Shown here in pieces: positions 17,912-28,240 of a DNA stretch of 64,000 bases; within the stretch, counting starts at the first letter, position 1, and each line of letters opens with the position of its first letter. Below the pieces are notes generated by a model, which worked only from the letters and a program-made list of their open reading frames with translations, was not told the DNA's origin and did not search any database. The position numbers were made by a program, and so were the translations under genes. The stretch spans positions 1-64,000 of the forward strand of contig NZ_JYDE01000032.1 of the NCBI RefSeq assembly GCF_003263515.1, in the 5' to 3' direction. The stretch is from Rahnella inusitata (GTDB taxonomy: Bacteria > Pseudomonadota > Gammaproteobacteria > Enterobacterales > Enterobacteriaceae).

Positions 17912-19963
17912 TCAGGCGGGTTTTGCGGAGGTTATCGCAGGGCCCGCCGGACCGTTATCCGCCGAAATCGCCTGTTGCAGCTGCGACAGCGAGCAGTATA
18001 ACCGCCAGATAACTCCAGCCAGTTCGCGCGCCGCCGGTTCAGGGTGATGCGCCAGTGAATTACTCATGCGCAACAACTCCGCCAGCGTCGCATCCAGATT
18101 CTCGTGGCTAACGCCGCGCTCCGTCATCACGCCTTTCAGACAGTGAATACAGACGTCACGCACTGCTGACAGCGGATCTGAACGGGTTTCCCATTCGCGC
18201 AGCTGCCAGACGATGTGGCTGCAGTTAAGCAGCACCACGCCCCAACGCAGCAACCAGGTACGGGAAAGCTGGTCTTTACTCTGATTGAGCTGGTTCATGC
18301 GGTGGTAAATCAGCGATTCAAACTGGAAATGGCTCAGCGACGGTTTACGGCTGAGCTGATCCATAAAGTCGCGACGCAGCGCACGAATAATGCGGCGACT
18401 TTTACGCTTATCCGAACTTGGTCGCAGTACCTGGAACGCAATCCCTGCCAGCATTACGCCCGCGATTTTCGCGACGCCATCGTTCATAAATGCCCCGTAG
18501 TCATAGTCCGGCGGGTTAGTCACCGCAAGAAATGAGCCCATGAAGACGATCATTTGCCCCCACAATCCGGCATAGCGTTTGTACTGCAATTTCATCATCT
18601 GCATGGTGACCAGCAATGGCAGGAAAAACGCGCAAAAGACCCAAAAATTATCGATCTGAATCATCAGCCCGAATTTGAGAATAAAACAGCCGATGAACAG
18701 CAAACCAAGCGATTTGATCAGTAGTGTCACGCTGCTGATAGGGGAACTGGTGGAGGAGTAAAGTACGCAGCTGACCGCCGTCAGCGCAACGGCACCGGAG
18801 CCAGAATCCCACTGCGTCGTCATCCAAAATGCGCAGCCGATCACGATGCACAGGAAGGTGCGCAGACCGTTATAGGCCGCTTCAACCGTATCGGTATGCT
18901 GCGCCAGATGGCTAATTTTTGGCGGCTGGAGCATCTCCGCTTCTGCGACGTTGGCATTTTCCACGCGGCGCAACCAACGCTCGCTGCGTAAATACAGCCA
19001 GCAAAAATCGCGTAAGCGCATCCAGAATGCCTGATGCCGGAAATCGGCAGTATCATTTGGTTTAATCAGTAAAAGGATTTGTGAGAGCCGGTACTTATCA
19101 GTGTGCGGATTACGCAGTTCGTCGAGCAATACGCTGAGGACGGGGGTGAGATTTTCCGGCAGCTGGGGCCAGTTCAGCAGCATACGACGCAGGCTGGAAA
19201 TATAGCTGGTCATACGCAGTTGCTGATGAAGCAAATAATTGAGCACATTGTTCTGGCGGCGCAGCCGGTAATGGCTCCAGACGGCCTGAATGCGCAAAAG
19301 GTTCAGCGTCAGGATCTGGCCGATCAGTCCTTCATGGGAACTACGGATCTGATCATTAATTTCCGCGCTCCACAACAGTTGGGCATGTTCCAGAAGCTGT
19401 GTGTGCATTTTTCGCAGCGACGTGAGCAGGGCATCTCCGTCTGAGGTACTGGGAAGCACCATCATCATAAAACCGCCGCACAGAATGCCGGTGATCACTT
19501 CACCGACGCGCGCCTGAGCAATATCAAAAATTTGCGTCGTATCGGTGACGTTAACCGTGGAGAACGCGATGATCGCCGCCGTATAACCGGCGAGGGCGAA
19601 AGCGTAGGAGACATTGTTTTGATAGTGGTTGGAAATGTAAGTACACAGACCCAGCCAGCCTGCGATGGCGAAAGTGAACAGCCACGGCTCATTGAGACAA
19701 TGACCGGCGATAAATACCGCACCGACTGCGCCAAGCAGGCTGCCGATAATACGGCCAATACTTTTACTGATGACGCCGCCAACCGTGGGAAAACTGACTA
19801 CAGCAGCGGAAGTGAGCGCCCAATAGGGTTCATCCATCTGAAATTCAAAGGCGACCAGCAGTGAAAGCACCATCGCCAGGGAATTACGCAGGGCATAGCG
19901 CCATTGGCCGCCCGTGGCTTTTCCCCACGGGGTATTTTTCCATTCCAGCCAGGAGAAGTTCAT
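17912..19963 (-). CDS. ydhK: FUSC-family inner membrane transporter YdhK
   Basis: This 683-residue protein has the aromatic-acid exporter (FUSC) layout: two blocks of about five or six membrane helices (about residues 25-170 and 370-500), each followed by a cytoplasmic helical region. It resembles E. coli YdhK and AaeB. It is the pump component of a tripartite-like operon with the adaptor ydhJ and the small membrane protein ydhI. E. coli sodC, which lies beside it there, is missing. The substrate is unknown. Confidence 0.92.
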   Translation of the reverse strand: MNFSWLEWKNTPWGKATGGQWRYALRNSLAMVLSLLVAFEFQMDEPYWALTSAAVVSFPTVGGVISKSIGRIIGSLLGAVGAVFIAGHCLNEPWLFTFAIAGWLGLCTYISNHYQNNVSYAFALAGYTAAIIAFSTVNVTDTTQIFDIAQARVGEVITGILCGGFMMMVLPSTSDGDALLTSLRKMHTQLLEHAQLLWSAEINDQIRSSHEGLIGQILTLNLLRIQAVWSHYRLRRQNNVLNYLLHQQLRMTSYISSLRRMLLNWPQLPENLTPVLSVLLDELRNPHTDKYRLSQILLLIKPNDTADFRHQAFWMRLRDFCWLYLRSERWLRRVENANVAEAEMLQPPKISHLAQHTDTVEAAYNGLRTFLCIVIGCAFWMTTQWDSGSGAVALTAVSCVLYSSTSSPISSVTLLIKSLGLLFIGCFILKFGLMIQIDNFWVFCAFFLPLLVTMQMMKLQYKRYAGLWGQMIVFMGSFLAVTNPPDYDYGAFMNDGVAKIAGVMLAGIAFQVLRPSSDKRKSRRIIRALRRDFMDQLSRKPSLSHFQFESLIYHRMNQLNQSKDQLSRTWLLRWGVVLLNCSHIVWQLREWETRSDPLSAVRDVCIHCLKGVMTERGVSHENLDATLAELLRMSNSLAHHPEPAARELAGVIWRLYCSLSQLQQAISADNGPAGPAITSAKPA

Positions 19964-19972
19964 GGTGTGGCC

Positions 19973-20830
19973 TTAATTAAGGATCGAAATTGTGCAGGTG
20001 GTTCCTGCGACCAGCACGGTATGCTCCGGCACATCCTGAAGCTTAATGCGCACCGGTACACGCTGTGCCAGACGTACCCACGGAACGTTCGGTTTAACAT
20101 TCATCAATAGGTCATCAGAGACATCCTGACTCTGGTCGTAAATCGCCCGTCCAATACTTTCCACCTGACCTTTCAACGGGATATTGCCGTTGAATAAGGT
20201 GATATCAGCCAGCGCACCTTCACGGATATTCTTCAGCTTAGTTTCTTCGAAATAGCCCAGCACATAGAAAGAGTGAATATCCACCAGACCGACCAGCGGC
20301 GTACCGGTGGTGGCGTAATTGCCCTTACGCGTTTGCAGATTGGTGATATAACCGTCGGTTGGCGCAACAATATTGGTTTTGCTCAAATTCCATTGCGCCT
20401 GCTCTAATGATGACTGCGCAGCCTGATAAGCCGCCTGCATCGCTCTGGCGCTAATATTAGATTCATCGAGCGACTCTGCTGAAATAACATTTGTGCCCAG
20501 ACCACGGCGGCGTGCGGCTTCATGGTTGGCTTTGGCTAAATCTGCGGCAGCTTTCGCCAGTTCGGCCTCGGCATTATTTACCGCAATTTTGAATGGCACC
20601 GGATCGAGACTGAACAGCGGATCGCCACTTTTCACGAACTGGTTGTCATGAATATTGATATCAATAATGCGACCGGACACTTCCGGCGTGATATCAACAA
20701 TTTCGGCCCGTACTTTACCATCACGCGTCCATGGCGATTGCATGTAGTAATTCCACATCCACCATCCGGCACATATTGCGACGGCAAAAACCAGCACTGT
20801 TGAGAAGTATTTGAGGGTTTTGAATTTCAT
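19973..20830 (-). CDS. ydhJ: Membrane fusion (HlyD-type) adaptor YdhJ
   Basis: This 285-residue periplasmic adaptor has one N-terminal membrane helix (VLVFAVAICAGWWMW) and a biotinyl-lipoyl-like domain split around an alpha-hairpin (about residues 85-150). A beta-barrel domain follows. Its length equals E. coli YdhJ. The start at 20830 follows CTGAAAAT. An upstream ATG 12 codons earlier was rejected by length. It lies 9 bases before ydhK and 2 bases after ydhI, so the three form one operon. Confidence 0.93.
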   Translation of the reverse strand: MKFKTLKYFSTVLVFAVAICAGWWMWNYYMQSPWTRDGKVRAEIVDITPEVSGRIIDINIHDNQFVKSGDPLFSLDPVPFKIAVNNAEAELAKAAADLAKANHEAARRRGLGTNVISAESLDESNISARAMQAAYQAAQSSLEQAQWNLSKTNIVAPTDGYITNLQTRKGNYATTGTPLVGLVDIHSFYVLGYFEETKLKNIREGALADITLFNGNIPLKGQVESIGRAIYDQSQDVSDDLLMNVKPNVPWVRLAQRVPVRIKLQDVPEHTVLVAGTTCTISILN

Positions 20831-20832
20831 TT

Positions 20833-21069
20833 TCAGAGGTTCACCATGAGCAACAGTGCAGCACAAATAGAGATCACAAAAAGGGATAAATCCATCAACG
20901 TCGGATGCCAGACTTCACCGGAATAGATCCAATCACGCAGCACCCGATGTATCAAAAGCCAAAATACCAGTCCCAGTAAAAATGCTTTGAACATAGGGGG
21001 GAAATAAAGTGAGGCACCCAGCACTAAATCGGGGAGTGGGAAGCCTGCGTGAAACATTTGCGCATTCAC
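20833..21069 (-). CDS. ydhI: DUF1656 membrane protein YdhI
   Basis: A small protein with two membrane helices and the DUF1656 features [16 protein letters not shown] and [11 protein letters not shown]. Such proteins always accompany FUSC/HlyD efflux pairs (AaeX-like). A GTG start at 21069 gives exactly the 78 residues of E. coli YdhI. ATG codons at 21114 (93 residues) and 21057 (74 residues) are alternatives, and none has a strong ribosome binding site. It is first in the ydhI-ydhJ-ydhK operon. Confidence 0.85.
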   Translation of the reverse strand: MNAQMFHAGFPLPDLVLGASLYFPPMFKAFLLGLVFWLLIHRVLRDWIYSGEVWHPTLMDLSLFVISICAALLLMVNL

Positions 21070-21222
21070 AATATTAATCTCTGCCAGTGATTGTGTTATA
21101 AACGACGTTACCATTGGAAACAGACCTGCGGTTTCCGGGTGTAATAGTACCTGTCATTATATATTGAATTGTAATTTCTCGATTAAAGTTCCTAAAACTA
21201 AGCTAAACTCTGGGGAGTTATC

Positions 21223-21234
21223 TTAGCATGCTAA
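21223..21234. promoter_or_regulatory. SlyA/RovA-type operator
   Basis: TTAGCATGCTAA is a perfect 12-bp palindrome. It differs by one base from the SlyA consensus TTAGCAAGCTAA. It lies 18 bases before the slyA start and between the divergent slyA and ydhI genes, as expected for autoregulation and control of ydhIJK. Confidence 0.75.
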
Positions 21235-21251
21235 TTATAAGGAGGGGATAA

Positions 21252-21686
21252 TTGGAATCGAATCTTGGGTCAGATCTAGCACGATTAGTTCGTGCCTGGC
21301 GTGCGTTAATCGATGACCGGCTTAAGCCGTTAGAACTCACGCAAACTCATTGGGTAACACTGCATAATATCAATATGTTACCTCCAGAACAGTCACAAAT
21401 TCAGCTGGCGAAAGCCATTGGGATTGAGCAGCCTTCTCTGGTTCGTACGCTGGATCAGCTCGAAGAAAAAAAGTTGATTACCCGGCAGACCTGCGCCAGC
21501 GATCGCCGTGCCAAACGCATCAAACTCACGGAAGAATCCGCGCCGATTATCCACAAAATGGAGACGGTAATTGACTCTACCCGCAAAGAAATTTTGTCCG
21601 GTATGTCAGCGGCAGAAATTGAACAACTGGGCGGAATGTTGTCCCGGCTGGAAAAAAATATTGCTTCACTGCAAAGCAAATCATAA
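21252..21686 (+). CDS. slyA: MarR-family regulator SlyA (RovA)
   Basis: This 144-residue winged-helix dimer antagonises H-NS and controls envelope and virulence genes. In Yersinia the orthologue is RovA. The N-terminus ([19 protein letters not shown]) and the DNA-binding wing [19 protein letters not shown] are highly conserved. Translation starts at TTG behind a strong AAGGAGGGG site. E. coli slyA also uses TTG. A SlyA-type palindrome in the promoter suggests autoregulation. It is convergent with slyB. Confidence 0.96.
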   Translation: MESNLGSDLARLVRAWRALIDDRLKPLELTQTHWVTLHNINMLPPEQSQIQLAKAIGIEQPSLVRTLDQLEEKKLITRQTCASDRRAKRIKLTEESAPIIHKMETVIDSTRKEILSGMSAAEIEQLGGMLSRLEKNIASLQSKS

Positions 21687-21751
21687 GAAACAGATTTCTT
21701 TTTACGTCACACAGCCTTGTTTCAGCCCTGATTTCAAAAAGGGTTATCCAT

Positions 21752-21783
21752 AAAAAAACCGAAGCCATTGGCTTCGGTTTTTT
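21752..21783. terminator. Bidirectional terminator between slyA and slyB
   Basis: AAACCGAAGCC / GGCTTCGGTTT with a 3-base loop is bordered by A-rich and T-rich runs on the two sides. Confidence 0.9.
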
Positions 21784-21813
21784 GGTTTCAGGCTGCATTG
21801 CAGCTGAGAAGAC

Positions 21814-22284
21814 TCAGGCGCCTGGAGACACTGTAATGGTGCTGCCACTGCTCGCCATGCTGACACGCTGGCCGACGCTGAATTTAGTCGGGCCGGCTTT
21901 CTGAACAACCTGAATAGTGGTGCCGTCATCACGACGGATTTGCAGTTCTACACCGTTAGAACGGTTAAGGTTACTTTGTACACCCTGACCAGCAACGCCA
22001 CCGGCGACTGCGCCTGCCGCGGTCGCCAGACTACGACCGGTACCACCACCCACGGTGTTGCCGAGGAAACCACCTAATACGGCACCGCCCAGCGCACCGA
22101 TGATGTTGGAATCATCGCCACCCTGGATCTGCACCGCACGGGTAGAAACGATGGTGCCGTAAGTGACCTGCTGGATTTGTTTTGCCTGCGAAGAAGAATA
22201 TACATCGCCAGACAGAGAGTTATCGCTGACGCAGCCAGCAAGGGAAACGCCGGCAAGTGCGACGACAAGTAAACGCTTAATCAT
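21814..22284 (-). CDS. slyB: Outer membrane lipoprotein SlyB
   Basis: This 156-residue lipoprotein has a signal peptide and lipobox LAGC, with the lipidated Cys near residue 18. It carries a glycine-zipper segment (GALGGAVLGGFLGNTVGG) and a C-terminal SH3-like domain. SlyB is a PhoPQ-induced outer membrane lipoprotein that supports outer membrane integrity. The start follows AAAGGAGCTATTT. An upstream in-frame ATG was rejected because it would bury the signal peptide. Confidence 0.95.
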   Translation of the reverse strand: MIKRLLVVALAGVSLAGCVSDNSLSGDVYSSSQAKQIQQVTYGTIVSTRAVQIQGGDDSNIIGALGGAVLGGFLGNTVGGGTGRSLATAAGAVAGGVAGQGVQSNLNRSNGVELQIRRDDGTTIQVVQKAGPTKFSVGQRVSMASSGSTITVSPGA

Positions 22285-22426
22285 AAATAGCTCCTTTAAG
22301 ATGCTGCTGCACTTCTGACAGGGTAGCGACAACAACAGAGAAAAACTGACACACAGTTCAACATCACTGTCGAGGCTGTCATTTACCATATTCACTTAAC
22401 TGTCTTCAAGTATAACGAAGTTCTCT

Positions 22427-22442
22427 TCAACTAATAATAAAC
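22427..22442 (-). promoter_or_regulatory. Possible PhoP box upstream of slyB
   Basis: On the minus strand GTTTA-N6-GTTGA resembles the PhoP direct repeat (T)GTTTA-N5-(T)GTTTA with one mismatch. It lies about 143 bases before the slyB start. slyB is a known PhoP target in enterics. The rest of the 387-base slyB/anmK gap shows no gene. Confidence 0.35.
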
Positions 22443-22671
22443 GCAGGTTTAAGTTTAAGACAGCTTTGTGTGAAATCAAAAACACCGCTGTTTAACATAC
22501 TGAGTGCTTGTTTTTACATCACGGATAAATTGAAAAAGACGGTATCGTGAGATGAAAAACACGGGGTCATCACAGGGTATGATAAAAATTCAGTAATTCA
22601 TGGTGTTGTGATCTGAATTCGGCCTACTCTGTGAGATAGCCAGTCAGGGCCTTTTTACTGAGGAATGAAGA

Positions 22672-23799
22672 ATGTTATCTATGAAGTCGGGTCGCTACAT
22701 CGGGGTGATGTCTGGCACCAGCCTCGATGGCGTTGATGTCGTGCTGGCTGCTATCGACGAACGTATGGTCGCACAGCAGGCAAGCTATTCGCATCCCATT
22801 CCCCTCGCACTTAAAAACGCTGTGCTCGGGATGTGTCAGGGGCAACAGGTGACGCTGGAGCAGGTCGGCGCGCTGGATACCCAGCTGGGCATTCTCTTTG
22901 GTGAAGCGGTGCAGGGGTTGCTGAAAAGCGCGGGTATTTCACCGGAGGAAGTGACGGCGATCGGCTGCCACGGTCAGACGGTCTGGCATCAGCCAAAAGG
23001 CGACACCACATTTTCGATGCAGCTCGGTGATAACAACCGCATTGCGGCTATGACCGGGATTACGACCGTCGGCGATTTCCGCCGCCGTGATATGGCATGG
23101 GGCGGGCAGGGCGCGCCGCTGGTGCCCGCATTTCATCAGGCCTTGCTGGCCGATCCGGCCGAGAGGCGGATGATCCTCAATATCGGCGGCATTGCCAATC
23201 TTTCCATGCTGCTGCCGGGACAGCCGGTACGCGGCTATGACACCGGCCCCGGTAATATGTTGATGGACGCCTGGATTTCACGCCATCAGAATCAGCCTTA
23301 CGACAAAGGCGCCCAATGGGCGAGTCAGGGGCGGGTGAATTTACGGCTGTTACAGCAAATGCTTTCCGACTCTTATTTTGCCGAACCTGCGCCGAAAAGC
23401 ACCGGGCGCGAATACTTCAACATGTCGTGGCTGGAGAAGCAGCTGGCGCGCGGCCCTGAAGTGTCTGCGGTGGATGTTCAGGCGACGCTGACAGAACTGA
23501 CGTCGGTGAGCATCGCCGAACAGGTTCAACTGACCGGCGGCTGCGATCGTCTGATGGTCTGCGGCGGCGGCGCACGCAACCCGCTACTGATGGCGCGCTT
23601 ATCCGCGATGTTGCCGGGCACCGAAGTTTGCACCACCGATGCTTTTGGCATCAGTGGCGACGACATGGAAGCTCTGGCCTTCGCCTGGCTGGCGTTCCGC
23701 ACGTTATCCGGCCAGTCGGGCAATCTGCCGTCAGTGACCGGTGCCAGTCGGGAAACCGTGCTCGGAGCCATCTATCCGGTGGTTTCTTCCCGCACCTGA
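22672..23799 (+). CDS. anmK: Anhydro-N-acetylmuramic acid kinase
   Basis: AnmK phosphorylates 1,6-anhydro-MurNAc from cell-wall recycling while opening its anhydro ring to give MurNAc-6-phosphate. The 375-residue protein has the actin-like fold motifs [13 protein letters not shown], the GCHGQTVWH segment and the second ATP-binding [16 protein letters not shown] precedes the ATG at 22672. A start 3 codons later (MKSG) matches E. coli and is an alternative. Confidence 0.95.
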   Translation: MLSMKSGRYIGVMSGTSLDGVDVVLAAIDERMVAQQASYSHPIPLALKNAVLGMCQGQQVTLEQVGALDTQLGILFGEAVQGLLKSAGISPEEVTAIGCHGQTVWHQPKGDTTFSMQLGDNNRIAAMTGITTVGDFRRRDMAWGGQGAPLVPAFHQALLADPAERRMILNIGGIANLSMLLPGQPVRGYDTGPGNMLMDAWISRHQNQPYDKGAQWASQGRVNLRLLQQMLSDSYFAEPAPKSTGREYFNMSWLEKQLARGPEVSAVDVQATLTELTSVSIAEQVQLTGGCDRLMVCGGGARNPLLMARLSAMLPGTEVCTTDAFGISGDDMEALAFAWLAFRTLSGQSGNLPSVTGASRETVLGAIYPVVSSRT

Positions 23800-23884
23800 T
23801 GCGTTCTCGGTTTTATCTCAATGTGCTGCGCCAGCGGGCGTGGTACATATCGGAGATAGACCAAAAACATTCAGGGAGTCACAG

Positions 23885-24199
23885 ATGAAAAAGGCGATTT
23901 TCGCTGCTTTAGCAGGATTAACGCTGGCCGGATGTAGCCAGTTTCAACATCAGGCTGAAAGCCCGACGCAGGAATTACATTATCAGTGCGGCACCTTGCC
24001 GCTGACGGTCACACTGGATAAACCTGCACGGCAGGTGAGCATGGTGCTTGATGGTGAACAGCTGAAACTGAAACAAGTGGAATCGGCGTCCGGAACGAAA
24101 TACAGCGACAGCCATTACACCTTCTGGTCCAAAGGCAATCAGGCCTTCGTTCAGCGCGGTGATAACGTGATCATCGATGACTGTGTTCAAAAGTCTTAA
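23885..24199 (+). CDS. mliC: C-type lysozyme inhibitor lipoprotein MliC
   Basis: This 104-residue lipoprotein has a signal peptide ending in lipobox LAGC. The MliC/PliC fold has two cysteines (YQCGT and DDCVQ) and the conserved SGxKY segment (SASGTKYSD) that enters the lysozyme active site. It protects against host or environmental C-type lysozyme from the outer membrane. The start was set at 23885 by the signal peptide. The same order anmK-mliC-pdxH is found in E. coli. Confidence 0.92.
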   Translation: MKKAIFAALAGLTLAGCSQFQHQAESPTQELHYQCGTLPLTVTLDKPARQVSMVLDGEQLKLKQVESASGTKYSDSHYTFWSKGNQAFVQRGDNVIIDDCVQKS

Positions 24200-24225
24200 T
24201 TCAGCCCCATTTACTTTCTAAAACC

Positions 24226-24256
24226 CCGCGTCAGGAACGTTGAGATCCTGACGCGG
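24226..24256. repeat. 11-bp inverted repeat between mliC and pdxH
   Basis: CCGCGTCAGGA and TCCTGACGCGG are exact complements around a 9-base loop. There is no T-tract downstream on the plus strand. It may stabilise the mliC transcript 3' end. Confidence 0.7.
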
Positions 24257-24304
24257 CGGGTGCACAATGCAGTTACCTTCCTGTTGATACGCAATTGAAT
24301 CCAT

Positions 24305-24970
24305 ATGGCTGATAATAATGAATTTGATGTTGCCGACTCGCGTCGTGAATACACGCGTGGCGGGCTGCGTCGTGCCGATCTGACGCCCAAACCGCTGCCA
24401 TTATTTGAGCACTGGCTGAAACAAGCCTGTGAGGCCAAACTGGCCGATCCCACGGCGATGGTGGTGGCTACGGTTGATGAGAACGGGCAGCCGTTCCAAC
24501 GGATCGTGTTACTCAAGCACTACGATGAAAAAGGGCTGGTGTTCTACACCAATCTGGGCAGCCGCAAAGCACAACAGCTGGCACTGAATTCGCACATCAG
24601 CCTGCTGTTCCCGTGGCACATGCTGGATCGCCAGGTCATCGTACTCGGTCAGGCCGAACGTCTTTCCACGCTGGAAGTGATGAAATACTTCACCAGCCGC
24701 CCGAAAGACAGCCAGATCGGCGCGTGGGTGTCCCAGCAGTCCAGCCGGATTTCGGCGCGTGGCGTGCTGGAAAGCAAGTTCCTCGAACTGAAACAAAAGT
24801 TCAGCAAAGGCGAAGTGCCGTTACCGAGCTTCTGGGGTGGTTTCCGTGTGAAAGTGGATTCTATGGAGTTCTGGCAGGGTGGCGAACACCGTCTGCACGA
24901 TCGCTTCATTTATCAGCGCGATGCCGAAGAAAGCGAAACTGGCTGGAAAATAGACCGTCTCGCCCCCTGA
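24305..24970 (+). CDS. pdxH: Pyridoxamine 5'-phosphate oxidase
   Basis: PdxH is an FMN enzyme that oxidises pyridoxine- or pyridoxamine-5'-phosphate to pyridoxal 5'-phosphate. The 221-residue product has the conserved [15 protein letters not shown]-terminus, the FMN site ([19 protein letters not shown]), and [12 protein letters not shown] and [11 protein letters not shown]. The last is the family signature. The other vitamin B6 gene in the window is pdxY, 1.5 kb downstream past tyrS, as in E. coli. Confidence 0.97.
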   Translation: MADNNEFDVADSRREYTRGGLRRADLTPKPLPLFEHWLKQACEAKLADPTAMVVATVDENGQPFQRIVLLKHYDEKGLVFYTNLGSRKAQQLALNSHISLLFPWHMLDRQVIVLGQAERLSTLEVMKYFTSRPKDSQIGAWVSQQSSRISARGVLESKFLELKQKFSKGEVPLPSFWGGFRVKVDSMEFWQGGEHRLHDRFIYQRDAEESETGWKIDRLAP

Positions 24971-24994
24971 ACGAACAAAATGATGCGAATTCCT

Positions 24995-25020
24995 AGCGCT
25001 CGGGCGATGAGCGCTTTATT
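24995..25020 (+). terminator. Weak terminator after pdxH
   Basis: The stem AGCGCTC / GAGCGCT with a 7-base loop is followed by TTATTCTAT. The T-tract is short, so partial read-through into tyrS is likely. Confidence 0.5.
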
Positions 25021-25132
25021 CTATGGCGTCCCCCGTAATGGTGAGAGAAAAGGCACATGCGCGGCATGATGCCGGACACGTATCTGCACACATTCAGTAC
25101 ATAATTCTTAGTACATACAAACGGAGTCTTTG

Positions 25133-26407
25133 ATGGCGAGCAGCAACCTGATTAAACAACTGCAAGAGCGGGGCCTCGTTGCCCAGGTGACGGATGAAGA
25201 AGCGTTAGCAGAGCGACTGGCGCAAGGGCCAATTGCACTCTATTGCGGTTTCGATCCTACCGCAGACAGCTTGCATTTGGGTCATCTGGTGCCATTGCTT
25301 TGCCTGAAGCGTTTCCAGCTCAGCGGCCACAAACCTGTGGCACTGGTGGGCGGCGCGACTGGCCTCATCGGCGATCCAAGTTTCAAAGCTACCGAACGTA
25401 AGCTCAATACCAATGAAACCGTAAACGAATGGGTTGAGAAAATCCGTCATCAGGTTTCGCCTTTCCTTGATTTCAATTGTGGTGAAAACAGCGCGATTAC
25501 CGCAAATAACTACGACTGGTTCGGCGGCATGAACGTGCTGACTTTCTTGCGTGATATCGGTAAACATTTCTCTGTTAACCAGATGATCAACAAAGAAGCG
25601 GTGAAACAGCGCCTGAATCGCGATGACAGCGGTATTTCCTTCACCGAGTTTTCTTACAACCTGTTGCAGGGTTACGACTTCTCCGAGCTGTACAGCCGCC
25701 ATGAAGTGGTGCTGCAAATCGGGGGTTCCGATCAGTGGGGTAACATCACATCGGGTATAGATTTAACCCGTCGTATGCACCAGAAGCAGGTCTTTGGCCT
25801 CACCGTTCCGCTTATCACTAAAGCAGACGGCACCAAATTCGGTAAGACCGAGGGCGGCGCAGTCTGGCTGGATCCGAAGAAAACCAGCCCGTACAAATTC
25901 TACCAGTTCTGGATCAACACCGCTGACGCCGACGTTTACCGTTTCCTGAAGTTCTTCACCTTTATGAGCATTGAAGAGATCAATGCACTGGAAGAAGAAG
26001 ACAAAAACAGCGGCAAAGCCCCGCGCGCGCAGTACGTACTGGCGGAAGAAGTCACCGGCATGGTACACGGCGAAGAAGGTCTGGCCGCGGCGAAACGCAT
26101 CACCCAGAGCCTGTTCTCCGGCTCCCTGAGCGAAATGACCGAAGTCGATTTCGGCCAGCTGGCGCAGGACGGCCTTGAGTTGTTTGAAGTGCCGCGTGAT
26201 ACCGATCTGCAACAGGCGCTGGTGATTGCCGGTATGGCACCGTCCAAAGGACAGGCGCGCACCATGATTTCCTCAAACGCCGTATCCGTTAATGGCGAAA
26301 AACAGACAGACACTGAATACAGCTTTGCTGACAGTGATCGCCTGTTTGGCCGTTACACTCTGCTGCGTCGCGGTAAAAAGAACTACACCCTGCTGCTCTG
26401 GGCATAA
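25133..26407 (+). CDS. tyrS: Tyrosyl-tRNA synthetase
   Basis: This class Ic aminoacyl-tRNA synthetase has 424 residues, as in E. coli. The HIGH-type motif is HLGH ([10 protein letters not shown]), the KMSKS-type motif is KFGKT, and a C-terminal S4 RNA-binding domain is present (about residues 355-420). ATG at 25133 with upstream GGAG is chosen over the TTG one codon earlier. Confidence 0.98.
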   Translation: MASSNLIKQLQERGLVAQVTDEEALAERLAQGPIALYCGFDPTADSLHLGHLVPLLCLKRFQLSGHKPVALVGGATGLIGDPSFKATERKLNTNETVNEWVEKIRHQVSPFLDFNCGENSAITANNYDWFGGMNVLTFLRDIGKHFSVNQMINKEAVKQRLNRDDSGISFTEFSYNLLQGYDFSELYSRHEVVLQIGGSDQWGNITSGIDLTRRMHQKQVFGLTVPLITKADGTKFGKTEGGAVWLDPKKTSPYKFYQFWINTADADVYRFLKFFTFMSIEEINALEEEDKNSGKAPRAQYVLAEEVTGMVHGEEGLAAAKRITQSLFSGSLSEMTEVDFGQLAQDGLELFEVPRDTDLQQALVIAGMAPSKGQARTMISSNAVSVNGEKQTDTEYSFADSDRLFGRYTLLRRGKKNYTLLLWA

Positions 26408-26510
26408 GCTTTACGACCGGCATCATGAGGGGCTCAACGGCCCCTCATTATTGCCAAGACATCTCAGTCATTCCGCCATCTTCCGATGACGTTGCTATCG
26501 GTAATTCCTC

Positions 26511-27371
26511 ATGAAAAGCATTCTTTCGATCCAGTCACACACCGTTTTTGGTCACGCCGGTAACAGCGCGGCGGAATTTCCTATGCGTCGCATGGGCGCA
26601 AACGTTTGGCCTCTGAATACGGTTCAATTTTCTAACCATACACAATACGGCCACTGGACGGGTTGCGTAATGCCAGCCAGCCATTTGACTGAAATCGCGC
26701 AGGGTATCGGTGAAATTGATCGCCTGAAAGATTGCGACGCTGTGCTGAGCGGTTACATCGGCTCGCCTGAGCAGGGCCAGAGTATTCTGGAGATAGTACG
26801 AAGGGTGAAAGCGGCGAATCCGGATGCCTGGTATTTTTGCGATCCGGTAATGGGCCATCCTGAAAAAGGCTGTATCGTCGCGCCGGGCGTGGCGGAGTTT
26901 CATTGCAATCAGGCCTTAATCAACTGCGACATAATCGCGCCAAATCTGCTGGAGCTGGAATTACTCAGCGGCCACGCAGTGGCAAGCGTCGAAGAGGCCG
27001 TCGCCACCGCGCGTGAGCTTATCGCCAAAGGCCCGAAAATCGTGCTGGTGAAACATCTGAGCCGCGCTGGCTATCACAGTGACCGCTTTGAAATGTTGCT
27101 GGTGACGGCAGAAGAAGCCTGGCATATCGATCGTCCGCTGGTGGATTTTGGCGTGCGTCAGCCGGTCGGCGTGGGTGATCTGACCAGCGGTTTACTGCTG
27201 GTGAACTTGCTGAAAGGCGAAGCACTGGATAAAGCCCTGGAACATGTGACAGCTGCGGTGTACGAAGTGATGCTGGCAACACACGCGATGGGCGAGTACG
27301 AACTGCAAATCGTCGCCGCACAGGACAAAATGGTAAACCCGGAACATCATTTCCCGGCCGTTAAGCTGTAA
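26511..27371 (+). CDS. pdxY: Pyridoxal kinase PdxY
   Basis: PdxY phosphorylates pyridoxal to PLP in the B6 salvage pathway. The 286-residue ribokinase-fold protein shows [20 protein letters not shown] at the substrate site and the C-terminal anion-hole signature [11 protein letters not shown], where the catalytic Asp lies. It is 103 bases behind tyrS, an arrangement shared with E. coli. Confidence 0.96.
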   Translation: MKSILSIQSHTVFGHAGNSAAEFPMRRMGANVWPLNTVQFSNHTQYGHWTGCVMPASHLTEIAQGIGEIDRLKDCDAVLSGYIGSPEQGQSILEIVRRVKAANPDAWYFCDPVMGHPEKGCIVAPGVAEFHCNQALINCDIIAPNLLELELLSGHAVASVEEAVATARELIAKGPKIVLVKHLSRAGYHSDRFEMLLVTAEEAWHIDRPLVDFGVRQPVGVGDLTSGLLLVNLLKGEALDKALEHVTAAVYEVMLATHAMGEYELQIVAAQDKMVNPEHHFPAVKL

Positions 27372-27395
27372 TAAAAATCTTAAAGCCTGATTAAT

Positions 27396-27434
27396 AAAAA
27401 CGCCCCGCGCTGAGTCAGCCGGGGCGTTTTTTTA
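27396..27434. terminator. Bidirectional terminator between pdxY and gstA
   Basis: AACGCCCCG / CGGGGCGTT with a 12-base loop is flanked by A5 and T7 and serves both convergent genes. Confidence 0.92.
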
Positions 27435-27449
27435 TGCTTCTACGAAAAC

Positions 27450-28055
27450 TTATTTCAGACCTTCAGCCGTCAGGGCAGCATCAACTGCCGAACGTGCGGC
27501 CACGCGATCCAGATATGTATTCAAATCGGTCAGCGCGCTCAGATCGAATTTCAGCGCTTTAGCCCAACCCATCACGGTAAACAGGTACGCATCAGCCACG
27601 CAAAAACGTGCGCCCAGCAGGAATTGATTTCCTTTCAGTGATTCATTCACGTAGGCAAATTTTTTGCTCAGCGCTTCACGGGTGAGGGTTTTGAACTCTT
27701 CCGGCGTTTTCGGATTAAACAGCGGCGAGAAACCCTTGTGCAGTTCGGTGGCAATATAGTTCAGCCATTCCAGCGCGTGATAACGGGCAGGTGTGCCTGG
27801 TTCCGGCATCAGCTGGCGGTCAGGTTTCTGATCGGCAATGTATTGCACAATCGCCACGCCTTCAGTCAGGATGCTGCCGTCGTTGAGCAACAGCGTCGGG
27901 ATCTGACCCTTTGGATTGACTGTCAGAAAATCGTCACCGGTCTCGGTTTTTTTGGTCGCTAAATCCACTTTCTCGATGCTGAAATCCAGATCGGCTTCGC
28001 GAAGAATAATATGTGGGGAAAGGGAACAGGCACCGGGCTTATAGTACAGTTTCAT
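27450..28055 (-). CDS. gstA: Glutathione S-transferase GstA (beta class)
   Basis: This 201-residue enzyme has the same length as E. coli GstA. It begins MKLYYKPGACSLSPHI, with the beta-class catalytic Cys10. An N-terminal thioredoxin-like domain and a C-terminal all-helical domain follow. The role is glutathione conjugation and defence against electrophiles and peroxides. The start at 28055 was chosen over an upstream ATG by family length. Confidence 0.95.
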   Translation of the reverse strand: MKLYYKPGACSLSPHIILREADLDFSIEKVDLATKKTETGDDFLTVNPKGQIPTLLLNDGSILTEGVAIVQYIADQKPDRQLMPEPGTPARYHALEWLNYIATELHKGFSPLFNPKTPEEFKTLTREALSKKFAYVNESLKGNQFLLGARFCVADAYLFTVMGWAKALKFDLSALTDLNTYLDRVAARSAVDAALTAEGLK

Positions 28056-28240
28056 AATCACTCCATCTGATAAGTAATCAGGCAACCCCGGGAACGCTCC
28101 GGTTCACGGGGCAGCGACAGGGTATAGACAAACTGCTTCTATCCTAGAACCGGCGGGAGCAAAAGTCAGTGTTTTAATTGCGTCTGATAACACAAAGTTA
28201 CGGCGTGGTGAACGTTGCGCCGTTCGCCACACCATCAGAT

